This document shows positions 9,201 through 16,574 of a stretch of DNA of 64,000 nt, in pieces (position 1 is the stretch's first letter; the number at the start of each line of letters is the position of its first letter). The notes under the pieces were generated by a model. That model had not been told where the DNA came from, ran no database searches, and saw only the letters and a program-made list of their open reading frames with translations. The stretch comes from Neobacillus sp. PS3-40 (GTDB taxonomy: Bacteria > Bacillota > Bacilli > Bacillales > Cytobacillaceae), in contig NZ_CP133266.1 of NCBI RefSeq assembly GCF_030915485.1, positions 1 to 64,000 of the forward strand. The letters run 5' to 3'. Made by a program: the position numbers and the translations under genes.

Positions 9201-11138
9201 TTGCTCAATTCCTATTAAATTTCTTTTAAGTTCATTTAATAGTAAAACTAATTTGGAACGTTTTTCCTGGCTTATATGAGAAAATTGTTCAGTAGCTTGC
9301 TCATTAAGAGGCTTAAATTGTTCCATATCTTGTAATAAGGCCTGTTCACGGTTTATTTTCACGTTAAAGTCTAAATCAGTCATAATTAAGTCTGGAGAGG
9401 GAATGGATAATTGTATTTGCTCCTGAACATGTTCATTTAGTTGATTAAGTAACTCTAATACTTCAGCAAATTCAATACTATTTAGAGGGAGGTCTGCATC
9501 CATATTAATAAAGTCTGTCATCCAGCTATATTTTGTCTCTGCTTTATTCAATTGCCCTGCAATTTTTTGGGCAGTACCTTTATATTCACCATTTATAAAC
9601 TGAAATTCATATGTTTCTTTTTCCCGTATAGAACGTAATTGTTGTTGTAATAATGCTTGTTTTTCTTTCATTTTGAGTAAATTTAAAGTTAAGTTATCAA
9701 TCTCTTTTTTTGACAACTCTTGATCCCATGTGTCTCTCTTATTTGAAATGACTTGAACAACACTTTCCAAATCCTTGAAAGATTTAGAGTCTTCACCTAA
9801 TAAACTAACGCAAAGCGCTTGAAGTTCTATTGGAATCTTTTCTTTTAATACTTTAAGTGCTCTTGGAGTCTCACTTGTAATTAATACCCTTTTTCCTGAA
9901 GAAAGTAAGTGGGAAATAAGGTTAGCAATCGTATGACTTTTTCCTGTTCCGGGGGGTCCCTGTACTAGAACTCCATTTCTGGTTTCTAAATTCGAAATAA
10001 TTTTTCTTTGTTCTTCATTTGCATGGAGCGGAAAATAAATATTATTATCCATTTTATTTAAATTAAATTGTTGATCAAAAGAAGATTTAGTCTGCTGTTC
10101 CTGATAATCTTCCATTTCTTCAAAAATCCTTAATATACCCTGAGGTACATTAGATGTACTATCTCCCATATTTTCAATAATTTTCGAACATGCATGTTGA
10201 AATCCTTTTTCTGATTTCTTTCTTAAAATTAATGAAGGACTATAGGACAAATCAGGTTCCTGTGTGCTTTCTCTCTTATTCTGGTAAACCTCTTCGTTAT
10301 AAGTTCCATTTGCTGATAGGGAGTAAACAAACGATTTGAAAATAGAATTAAGTAATGACTTATTCCAAATCTCGGATGTTAATTCATCCATTTTTTCCTT
10401 AATAGGCAATAAAGCTTTATTGTCTAGACGATACTCTAATTCAAGCATATCTTGTTCAAGTTCGGGACTTATACTCTCTGTGGAAGGTACAATCCTAATA
10501 ATTCCACTACTCGAGTCGAATTGAAAGTGACAACTAACCGTTAAAATATGTCTGTGCACAACCTGACCATCTGGTGTTTTCCAATTCAATAAACCAATAC
10601 CCATTAATAACTCGTATTGGTCCCCGAGTTTTTTTTGCTTTTGATAAATAGAAAATAATTTGGTATAGATTTCTTGAACTTTTTCAACTCTTAAAAATTC
10701 ATCTTTCCATAAGGTCCATTTTTCTTTTATATAATCATCAAATTTTGATTGGACTTCTGGATAGTCCAAAATATGTAAATATTTTGGAATTTCTCCATCT
10801 GGTTCTGATTCTTTAAAATGGGGATTCGGTATATTTTCTAACAATTTCGGCTCATAATTACTATTGCTATATTGGAAAGAAGGAGAAAGCCAACTCCTAA
10901 TTGTCTGATGTGGATCAGGGAAAATTGGTCTAATAGGTTTTTTTATCTCAACCCAAATATCTTTTACATCTGTAATTAGAGGTGAAAGACATTCAGGCTC
11001 ATCCATGATTTCATTCATGAATAAATAATTTTCATATTGATGTAAGTCTCTAGCCAATGGAGATCTTAATAAAGAAAGCTCCTTTAAATATGTGAAAAGT
11101 CGAATTGCCTTTTCTTTATGTAGTGTAGAGGGCTTCAA
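6225..11138 (-). CDS. SF1 helicase fused to a PD-(D/E)XK (Vsr/DUF559-like) nuclease
   Basis: 1637 residues starting at a TTG preceded by AAGGATGAG. Walker A GPPGTGKSHT lies near residue 393, motif II VVIMDEASQS near 1073, and late SF1 motifs (YAFQGDERDVI, RRFNVAVSRAKD) near 1300, so it is a DNA2/NAM7-type helicase with a very long coiled insertion between them. Residues ~1350-1450 hold an endonuclease fold with RIDMVI, AVECDGDQWHG and RILERCGWNFWRVRGSDFY, the D...ExD layout of Vsr/DUF559/MTES_1575-type nucleases. A final ~90-residue domain (KGGALWLIGGQELNSF ... RPAWYTIF) is found at the end of other helicases and nucleases. Such fusions are common in defence islands. Antiviral action is inferred from architecture and from the neighbouring giant ATPase. 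Confidence 0.85.
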   Translation of the reverse strand: MKPSTLHKEKAIRLFTYLKELSLLRSPLARDLHQYENYLFMNEIMDEPECLSPLITDVKDIWVEIKKPIRPIFPDPHQTIRSWLSPSFQYSNSNYEPKLLENIPNPHFKESEPDGEIPKYLHILDYPEVQSKFDDYIKEKWTLWKDEFLRVEKVQEIYTKLFSIYQKQKKLGDQYELLMGIGLLNWKTPDGQVVHRHILTVSCHFQFDSSSGIIRIVPSTESISPELEQDMLELEYRLDNKALLPIKEKMDELTSEIWNKSLLNSIFKSFVYSLSANGTYNEEVYQNKRESTQEPDLSYSPSLILRKKSEKGFQHACSKIIENMGDSTSNVPQGILRIFEEMEDYQEQQTKSSFDQQFNLNKMDNNIYFPLHANEEQRKIISNLETRNGVLVQGPPGTGKSHTIANLISHLLSSGKRVLITSETPRALKVLKEKIPIELQALCVSLLGEDSKSFKDLESVVQVISNKRDTWDQELSKKEIDNLTLNLLKMKEKQALLQQQLRSIREKETYEFQFINGEYKGTAQKIAGQLNKAETKYSWMTDFINMDADLPLNSIEFAEVLELLNQLNEHVQEQIQLSIPSPDLIMTDLDFNVKINREQALLQDMEQFKPLNEQATEQFSHISQEKRSKLVLLLNELKRNLIGIEQKNEAWLKNALGDLFLGKFRPWEEFYGQVRISNDSIKENASTHNLSEITGQGQTSLTQLHSDVILLRSHFENGKGLGMPLIRPKVVKDAWYIVKDIRIDGRKCDTLEAIILLDGTVKTDHTLKMIELMISDQLKIQVGALTSRLLRLANIEDIMEPFSLLFAAKQLIEKIQKEFTDVPIIIQKTLNKENISLFSTYLDFISLKEELKTIQDELLQMGKNIQKSIETQVMHPIVDELMYSIRTRNIDKYRVSINIIIELDEYSQKSKRCEELSQKLKKVLPKLYSKLLNQFDYQYWKIRFIDLEKAFNWAKVNAWFIQFSQTSESEVTKDLDELEDSIKKTISILGAQKAWFSTLSTMTEGQRQHLLAWNTSMRKAGKRTGKNAYIHLQDAQKHMSECRDSIPTWIMPLYRVFETFDVRPNLFDVVIMDEASQSGPDAVILQYIAKKLIVVGDDKQISPEYVGIKGEDILFLRKQYLFDFKLSDLLSLENSFFDLANVLFGGRITLREHFRCMPEIIEFSNRISYSNTPLIPLRQYPPNRLEPINTRHVPTGYREGSGSKVYNRHEAEALVKEIKACISNPQYEGKSMGIISLQNEGQAQLIEKLLIEEIGPEEMEKRQIICGDAYAFQGDERDVIFLSMVAAPGETGMRALATEKDKRRFNVAVSRAKDQLWLFHTPTLNDFRNKECLRYQLISYCENPPKEILESNRALCESDFEREVFDQISARGYRIIPQHEVAGYRIDMVIQGSKGRIAVECDGDQWHGPDRFDYDMNRQRILERCGWNFWRVRGSDFYYNSEKSLSSLWETLKYYEIDPIGYESYTTEINENNMDEKIVLINHHDVPIQGNAKDQKQEEDMHEGISVKVRLPEKTQNTQNTRLLEEDKHQSKAEHSVALLESTAVKQTPIKGYSEQITLDLKQPSITLKDGLKPFLENKGFEVLDKRSKGGALWLIGGQELNSFITVLKKEQIHFTFAYNGSKSTSQRPAWYTIFQD

Positions 11139-11575
11139 TTTTACTCATCCTTTCTAAAAAGCAACATATACTAATTTAAAAATTATTACTATAAAACTAA
11201 ATTTAACAAAGAAATTAATAGATTTTCTAAATTTATCCAATTATATTATATGGTTGCGAAATAGTGTTTTATGAATGTAAAGTTAAATGATGATTGCAAA
11301 TATTGATAATTTTTAAGAATTTTTTTCCTTACTTGCCTTTAATTTTTAAGTGTCAGGAACATAAAATTTAAATAAAGGTGGTATAAGATCAAATTCTACC
11401 TTCAATATAATAGAAATATATTTCTATAATTATACTAGACCCTGAAAAAAAAAGTTTAACTTTATGGAATTATTTGTCGAATATACAATGATCAACAAAT
11501 TTTCTCAGGCTGGGCAAGTGCATTTAACTATTAACGAATTTATTTTTCTAATAAGGGGGCCAAAATACTTTGAAA
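11139..11575. other. AT-rich intergenic region, nothing clear
   Basis: About 440 bases of very AT-rich sequence upstream of the helicase-nuclease. It presumably holds that gene's promoter, but I see no convincing -35/-10 pair, open frame or strong hairpin. A short GTGTCAGGAAC near 11350 might be a vestige of the palindromic repeat. Confidence 0.4.
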
Positions 11576-11787
11576 CCCTGATGAAAATGGAGTCAGCAAA
11601 TTAAAATTTATTACAATCTTGCCAATATCTAAATGGATCAGCAATTCTAAAGGGTTAATTTTATGACAATGATCTTTTCCGATTAAACTTTGATGTTGCC
11701 AAAGTGGATGTGGAAAATCTTTTTGAATGGACTAAAGAATTATGTGAATATCGACTTCATTATCATTTTGAGTGGAAAGCATTTTGA
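11576..11787 (+). pseudogene. Decayed helicase-tail fragment (copy 2)
   Basis: The sequence parallels 5380-5585 almost base for base (for example TATCGACTTCATTATCATTT) but carries several frame disruptions and stops. It covers only the last ~65 codons of the helicase tail. The DNA just after it (CTCTAGTTTTTCACAC...) also matches 36100-36150, which marks it as part of the larger duplicated block. Confidence 0.75.
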
Positions 11788-11872
11788 ACCAGGGTTCTGT
11801 CTCTAGTTTTTCACACTATTTTTCTTTCTATTGAGTTAAAAAGGAAATATGCGTAAAAATTTGGTGCCTGAT

Positions 11873-11920
11873 CCCCGATGCGTTAATACGTAAACGTGGC
11901 GGGAGTAAGGCACCTTTTTT
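11873..11920. repeat. GGTGCCTGA...palindrome, copy 2
   Basis: Imperfect inverted repeat: GGTGCCTGATCCCCG on the left, GCGGGAGTAAGGCACC on the right, centre TTAATACGTAAACGT. A T run follows, so it could also terminate transcription. The helicase fragment downstream begins exactly at its right edge. Confidence 0.8.
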
Positions 11921-12437
11921 ATTTGCTGATTATATGGCATTGAAGCGGGAACTTGGTAGAAGACCTTCTTAACTAGAAATACGTTTGCAAGGTGCTTCTG
12001 ATTCGCCCCATTACAAACAGGAATCTCAGTCATATGTTGGATTTTTAAATTGGGCAGAAGAATTGTCTGACCGGGATATAGAGGTTTTTAAGCGCTATGA
12101 AAACTGGCTTAATGAAGTAGAGAAGACAGTTACGTCGAAGAGTTATAAGATGGTGGTACTATTGGCGATGTTGCTGCGCGGGGTAGATAATTGGTATAAA
12201 TCTATTTCTTCACATAAGGCAGCACCATTTTTTCATCAATGCCTTATGAAAAAAGAGTATAGAAAACGGATTGATTTTTCCGACAAAGGTGCTAAAAAGC
12301 TATGGAACCATGATGAAAATGGTGTCAGCAAATTAATTGAGACCATACTGATGACCAGGTGGAGTGGTAGTTCTAAAGGGTTAATTTCTTATGAAAAGGA
12401 TTTTCACTTTGAACTTTGGTGTTGGGAAAGGGGTCTG
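11921..12437 (+). pseudogene. Helicase-tail fragment (copy 3)
   Basis: Homologous to 4985-5485 of the copy at 4893. It begins abruptly at the palindrome, has an in-frame TAA near 11970, and ends near 12437, where the sequence changes to GGGGTCTGGCAC followed by T residues, resembling the right arm of the palindrome. A 178-codon open frame from 11985 is the residue of this reading frame, not a complete gene. Confidence 0.75.
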
Positions 12438-12656
12438 GCACTTTTTTTCAATAGGGTAAGAATACCTTTTGGTTTAGCTCATAAGCACACTCAGCCGAAG
12501 GATCCAATAGCCAGTATTTAACAGTTTCTGATGTCTTCTGCTAATATGAAAGATGGAAAAGTAGCCTATTCCTCTCCTGAAAACATTTTTGGGTATTCCT
12601 TATATCAATAAAGGACAAAATAAACCATCTTTAAGATATTTTTTAGGAGGGATTAG

Positions 12657-12851
12657 ATGAAATGTAATGTTGGGAAAACCGAGCAAGTAATAAGAATTGT
12701 GATTGGTTCTGTTATTGTCCTAGTTGGAATTTATTACAGAAGCTGGTGGGGAATAATTGGAATAGTGCCCATCATTACTGGTGCTACCCGCTATTGTCCA
12801 GCAAATGCTATCCTTGGAATTCAGAATTGCAAAGTTGAAAATAAACACTAA
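12657..12851 (+). CDS. DUF2892 small membrane protein
   Basis: 64 residues, starting at ATG after TTAGGAGGGATTAG. Two hydrophobic segments (about residues 12-27 and 29-45) follow a short MKCNVGKTEQ lead, and there is a conserved CPANAILGI ending. This is the YgaP-type DUF2892 fold, often found beside rhodanese or sulfur-related genes, but no such partner is here. It stands alone between decayed gene fragments and has its own ribosome binding site, so it appears to be a live gene in the middle of a scrambled stretch. Function unknown. Confidence 0.8.
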   Translation: MKCNVGKTEQVIRIVIGSVIVLVGIYYRSWWGIIGIVPIITGATRYCPANAILGIQNCKVENKH

Positions 12852-13136
12852 AACATAGTTGTTTCACTTCATTGAATAAATGATCTCCCGGAAGCTACAA
12901 GCTGTGTGAGACCAAAAGTCAAACGAAGTTGTCGCTTACGTATTGATAAGAATGTTCTCTTACGCAAGTTGGCGCAAAATTTTCATCGAATCCGAATATT
13001 TCTTTTTGTTTACAAGGGATTAGGCTAATGAAATTCATTCACCTTATTAGTAAGAGCAGTAATGTTCTAAAACTCACCAACACAAATGTGTTATTACACC
13101 TTGGATAAGTGTAGGGGATTTCAAATCATGTAATTG

Positions 13137-13272
13137 AAGAGTAAAAATAGGATGAGGTCCATCATCAAAAGTAAAGGCAATTAATTTTCCTTTGCGTTTA
13201 CTTCCCAAAGAACATGTCCCGCATTTTCGTATTCCTCATGACTTTTAGTGGATGCGGCCACGTTGGAAAATA
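13137..13272 (-). pseudogene. Polysaccharide deacetylase 5'-region fragment
   Basis: Matches 14036-14160 and 36782-36908, the part coding for residues ~20-65 of the deacetylase ([19 protein letters not shown] region). It stops exactly at the palindromic repeat at 13274. It is a third partial copy of that gene and cannot make a product. Confidence 0.75.
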
Positions 13273-13273
13273 A

Positions 13274-13330
13274 GGTGCCTGACCCCCGATGCATTAATAC
13301 GTAAACGTAGCGGGGGTCAGGCACCTTTTT
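13274..13330. repeat. GGTGCCTGACCCCCG palindrome, best-preserved copy
   Basis: Perfect 15-bp arms GGTGCCTGACCCCCG and CGGGGGTCAGGCACC around a 22-base centre containing TTAATACGTAAACGT, followed by T residues. It is the clearest member of a dispersed REP-like family in this window (others at 4830, 11873 and 35839; possible halves near 12425 and 39690). Confidence 0.9.
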
Positions 13331-13421
13331 TCTATTTTTTCACACTATTTTTCTTTCTATTATTAAGTTAAAAGGGAAATAAATGAAGCAAACCTAGATC
13401 CATTTTTGGGAGGAAATGTAT

Positions 13422-14220
13422 TTAAAAAATAATATCAATATGAGCCGTTTTTTCTCTCTTTGATGGATAAATTTCAAAAGAGTCTGGAATTATTTTTGTC
13501 GAGTGGTAGATCATTTCCGATACCGTAACACATTTATACCCGTTCTTATATAAAATGTTCAAAATATTATCTAATGCCTTAACGGTTTGACAAGTCTGAT
13601 TATATTCAGTACCGTGCCAATCATGAAATAGTATGATATTACCTGGTTTTACTCCTTTTGTTATCGAGTTACAAATTTGACTCACAGGAGGATCTGACCA
13701 ATCACGAGAATCTTGATTCGAGATTACGACTTCTTTTCTGTTTTTTATTGCTGTATTAACAATTAAATCATTATAAATACCTCCTACAGGACGATAAAGA
13801 GACGGTTTGAAACCTGTAAGCTTTTGTATGATTTTATCTGTTTCTTCTATTTCTGATGATAGTTTTGCTGAGGTAATATATGATAACCATAAATGTGGTG
13901 AAAAGTATGATTGGCAATTTCGTGTCCTTCTTTTACTTCTCATTTTAAAAGAGCAGGAAACCTTATTACTTTAATACCTGCTTCAAAGAAAGTGGCTTTA
14001 GCATCATATTTAGCTAATAGATCAAGAATTTGAGGAGTAAAAATAGGATGTGGTTCATCATCAAAAGTAAGTGCAACTAATTTTTCCTTTGTGTTTACTT
14101 CCCAAAAAACATGTCCCGCATTTTCGTATTCCTCATGACTTTTGTGGATGCGGCCGCGTTTATTTGATAGGAGAATATAGGAATCAATAAAAGGACCGTA
14201 AAAAATAATCCTTTTCTCAT
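13422..14220 (-). pseudogene. Polysaccharide deacetylase (NodB family), frameshifted copy
   Basis: Paralogue of the copy at 36172-36969. A 2-base insertion near 13880, relative to the other copy, breaks the frame between the TFDDGP/HxxxH part and the RPVGGIYND, DSRDW and LFHDWH part. The downstream half stays open for 173 codons and keeps the C-terminus that the other copy has lost to a stop. The intact ancestor would be a secreted or membrane-anchored metal-dependent N-deacetylase acting on peptidoglycan or chitin-like polymers. Confidence 0.85.
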
Positions 14221-14539
14221 TAGATCTACCCTCGTACGAATGTACTTAGTTTATGGAGTCTTAATTAAAAATATCTACGCGGAAGTAGGAAAAAGATAAT
14301 TTGCAGGGGTTTTTGCTTAGTATGAAGATGAAGATTATATGAATAGTTAGGAGGATCCTTGTTCAACGGAGGGATTATTCCATTTAATCATAGCTTGTAT
14401 TTTTACAGGTATCTTGGTTAGTTGAAAAGAGAAAAAGAACATTTGTTCTTATCTTATTTAATGGTATTATTAAAGAGCAATAGAATAGGTTTTCTCAAGG
14501 GTGGTCGGCACACTCCCAGCAGAAAGGGGGTGATGCTGA

Positions 14540-14620
14540 ATGACAGTATTTGAAACATTAATGATTACGATTGCATTTTCAAGCTTGATCGTAGCTATTC
14601 TGTCATTTAGCAAAAAATAA
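14540..14620 (+). CDS. Holin-like type I toxin peptide (Hol-Tox family), copy 1
   Basis: 26 residues: a short polar lead MTVFETLMI, one hydrophobic helix and a KK tail, matching the Hol-Tox (PF16935) peptides of Bacillus. A strong AAGGGGGTGATG ribosome binding site precedes it. In the 5' leader AAGGGTGGTCGG (14497-14508) can pair with CCGACCCCCTT (14671-14681) in the 3' region, the long-range 5'-3' pairing usual in type I toxin mRNAs. A bidirectional hairpin follows the stop. Compared with copy 2 (39287), a few bases are missing between the TTCTTA and TATTAT promoter-like boxes, so expression may be weaker. An antisense RNA is expected by family but was not proven here. Confidence 0.8.
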   Translation: MTVFETLMITIAFSSLIVAILSFSKK

Positions 14621-14658
14621 TCCACCCTTGAGTTAAGCGGCTCAGTCGGGTGGATTAT
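14617..14658. terminator. Bidirectional hairpin after toxin copy 1
   Basis: Perfect 11-bp arms ATAATCCACCC / GGGTGGATTAT overlapping the toxin stop codon. In this family such a hairpin usually terminates the convergent antisense RNA. Confidence 0.65.
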
Positions 14659-14702
14659 GCCCCAAAATAGCCGACCCCCTTAAAGGGAACCGTCTATTGC
14701 AT

Positions 14703-14737
14703 GACCGGACATGTTCTAGCATGTCTGGTCTTTTTTA
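14703..14737 (+). terminator. Toxin mRNA terminator
   Basis: Stem GACCGGACATG / CATGTCTGGTC followed by seven T residues. The same hairpin occurs after copy 2. Confidence 0.8.
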
Positions 14738-14923
14738 TTTTATGCATTAATTAAAATCTATTATACCTAATGTTAAACAAAAAGAAAATGTAGCTAGCAT
14801 TATTCTTCAACAAATTCCTTTTTAGGGTAAATGAATGCCTCTTAACTTGAATTTTATTGCAAACTTTTGATTCTCATCCCAATATGCCTATAATAGGATA
14901 ATAATCATTTAGGGGGAGAATGT

Positions 14924-15424
14924 ATGACAAGTAGGATCCAAAAGATTACAACCAATTTTTGGTTTGATACACAAGCAGAAGAGGCTGCAAATTTTTATGT
15001 ATCTATTTTTGAAAGTTCCCAAATCATTAGAACTACTCGCTATAAAAAAGCAGGCCACGAAATTCACGGGAAAAATGAAGGTTCTGTCATGACTGTGGAA
15101 TTCCAACTAAATGGACAGAACTTTGTTGCCTTAAATGGTGGACCACAATTCAAATTCACCGAGGCAATATCATTCATTGTGAATTGTGAGACACAGAGTG
15201 AAGTAGACCATTATTGGGGAAAGCTTTCTGAAGGCGGAGATGAGAAAGCTCAAATGTGCGGTTGGCTTAAAGACCAATTTGGAGTATCATGGCAGATTGT
15301 TCCTACTGCCCTTTACGAAATGCAAAAAGGACCTGATTCCGAGAAATCAGAAAGAGTGATGAAAGCACTCCTCAATATGAAAAAAATTGATATTAATACT
15401 TTAAATGAAGCATATTTGGGTTAA
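14924..15424 (+). CDS. PhnB-like VOC family protein
   Basis: 166 residues, ATG after TAGGGGGAGAATGT. It has the PhnB-type vicinal-oxygen-chelate layout: NFWFDTQAEEAANFYVSIF near the start, GSVMTVEFQLNGQNFVALNGG in two adjacent strands (about residues 51-73), and DQFGVSWQIVP near 120. These proteins are often annotated as 3-demethylubiquinone methyltransferase-like, but most have no shown catalytic role. The gene stands alone, with a small uncertain frame immediately after it. Family assignment is sure; substrate unknown. Confidence 0.88.
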   Translation: MTSRIQKITTNFWFDTQAEEAANFYVSIFESSQIIRTTRYKKAGHEIHGKNEGSVMTVEFQLNGQNFVALNGGPQFKFTEAISFIVNCETQSEVDHYWGKLSEGGDEKAQMCGWLKDQFGVSWQIVPTALYEMQKGPDSEKSERVMKALLNMKKIDINTLNEAYLG

Positions 15425-15449
15425 CTTCAAACAAAAAAAAGAAAAAGAA

Positions 15450-15599
15450 GTGTCATTGTTCGAAGGCCTAATTACTCTTTATTTAGGAATTATTTCTAAA
15501 ACCAAACTAGGGCAGGCAGTTGGCCGTTTTGTTTACACCGTAGGGGCAATTATTACCTTTCTCGATCCACTTAAACAAAAAGCACTCATCCAGTATTAA
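15450..15599 (+). CDS. Possible small hydrophobic protein
   Basis: About 49 residues if started at the GTG at 15450; a longer form would start at 15405 inside the preceding gene. There is only an A-rich GAAAAAGAA upstream, not a good ribosome binding site. One hydrophobic stretch (GRFVYTVGAIITFL). No family recognised. It may be a relic or a chance frame. Confidence 0.25.
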   Translation: MSLFEGLITLYLGIISKTKLGQAVGRFVYTVGAIITFLDPLKQKALIQY

Positions 15600-15937
15600 C
15601 CAATATTTGTTTTGATTCTACCAGATTAAAGTAAAATTTCGACAAAAAAGTACAAAAAATGATATCGAAAGCCTTTACTCTACTTTGATAAAGTGATAAA
15701 GTATTAAATGTTGTTAAACATTTCTAGATTACTTTTTTGAGATGTTATTGGTGATTAATTGATATTGCTTCTTAAAGGGAAGACATTAGTAAAATACAAT
15801 TAAAGTGAAGACCAACTGGAGTAGAAATTTCTGTGGTCTAATACATAATAAATAAAAAAGATGCCGTGAATTAAAGTGATCTTATATGTAAGAGCTTTCT
15901 TAATTTAACTTTCAAGGAAATTAAAATAATATATGAA

Positions 15938-16017
15938 AAGGCAAACTTACTGAAAAGTAGGGACGCAAAGCCATGAGTCTAAAGTTGAATAACTATGATT
16001 GTCAGGCTTCCAAAAAA
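15938..16017 (+). ncRNA. Cyclic di-GMP-I (GEMM-I) riboswitch
   Basis: Contains the conserved core: AAGGCAAACTTACTGAAAAG (15938 on) with a GAAA-type tetraloop, then AGGGACGCAAAGCC (15959-15972), and the closing CAGGCTTCC. The order and bases match the GEMM-I consensus GGCAAACC...GGGACGCAAAGCC. Downstream are an AGCCAT / ATGGCT stem (16023-16050) and then a terminator, so it probably switches transcription. The controlled unit would be the small frame at 16167 and the chemoreceptor at 16575. Confidence 0.92.
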
Positions 16018-16057
16018 GATGAAGCCATATATGCTATTTATCATTATGGCTTATTGT

Positions 16058-16084
16058 CCACCTTTTTTGGTGGGCTTTTTTGTT
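16058..16084 (+). terminator. Riboswitch expression-platform terminator
   Basis: Stem CCACC / GGTGG with a T6 loop, then GCTTTTTTG. It lies about 40 bases after the c-di-GMP aptamer and before the first start codon, the usual place for a transcription-control hairpin. Confidence 0.8.
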
Positions 16085-16166
16085 GGAAAAGGAAGGAATT
16101 CTTGTTGATTATAAAGTGTTGACAATGAGTTAGTGGCTTTTAAAAAAGGCAAAGGGGTGATTTAGC

Positions 16167-16292
16167 ATGATGAATTTTCAAGATCTAATTAATATGATCA
16201 ATCAAAGCGTTGAGGAACTAGACTTCGTTACAGCAAGAAAATACATTGAACAGAATTTAGACCTAATAAAAGAAAGAAAATCCCCATTTTAA
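16167..16292 (+). CDS. Short (41-aa) protein, possibly truncated
   Basis: Starts at ATG (or the next codon, also ATG) behind AAAGGGGTGA. The peptide MMNFQDLINMINQSVEELDF followed by TARKYIEQNLDLIKERK is helical and resembles the N-terminus of a longer Bacillus protein family of unknown function, so this could be a truncated gene. It is the first frame after the c-di-GMP riboswitch. Degenerate coding-like sequence follows. Role unknown. Confidence 0.45.
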   Translation: MMNFQDLINMINQSVEELDFVTARKYIEQNLDLIKERKSPF

Positions 16293-16349
16293 ATTGTAAG
16301 GCTATTTTTAAAAATTATCCTAATTCCAGCAGAACCGGGAGTATAAATT

Positions 16350-16532
16350 AAAATTAGCAGGCGCCCATTATGAGAACAAAATTCTTCAGTTGAATTCTAA
16401 GTTTGACCAAGAAAGTGCAAAACTATTACTTCAACAGGAACAATTAACACGAGAGCGAATCTAAATCGGCTTTTTAAGGAAAAAAGAAATTTAATAGAGA
16501 ATATACTAAGTGTTCTTAAAAAGTCAAAATAA
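16350..16532 (+). pseudogene. Fragment of a small coiled-coil protein
   Basis: One frame reads LAGAHYENKILQLNSKFDQ and continues through a glutamine/leucine-rich stretch to a stop near 16463. A shifted frame continues as NRLFKEKRNLIENILSVLKK to 16532. The two parts look like one helical protein broken by a frameshift. No start codon or family was recognised. Confidence 0.35.
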
Positions 16533-16574
16533 TCTCAACCAGCTAGTAACTATAATTAAAAATAGGTGATATTT

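Noticed and set aside
13274-13330. Palindromes as a CRISPR array
   Set aside because: Copies are kilobases apart, unevenly placed and lack regular spacers or cas genes.
15450-15599. Strong claim for a gene after the PhnB-like gene
   Set aside because: No ribosome binding site and no family match; kept only as a low-confidence feature.
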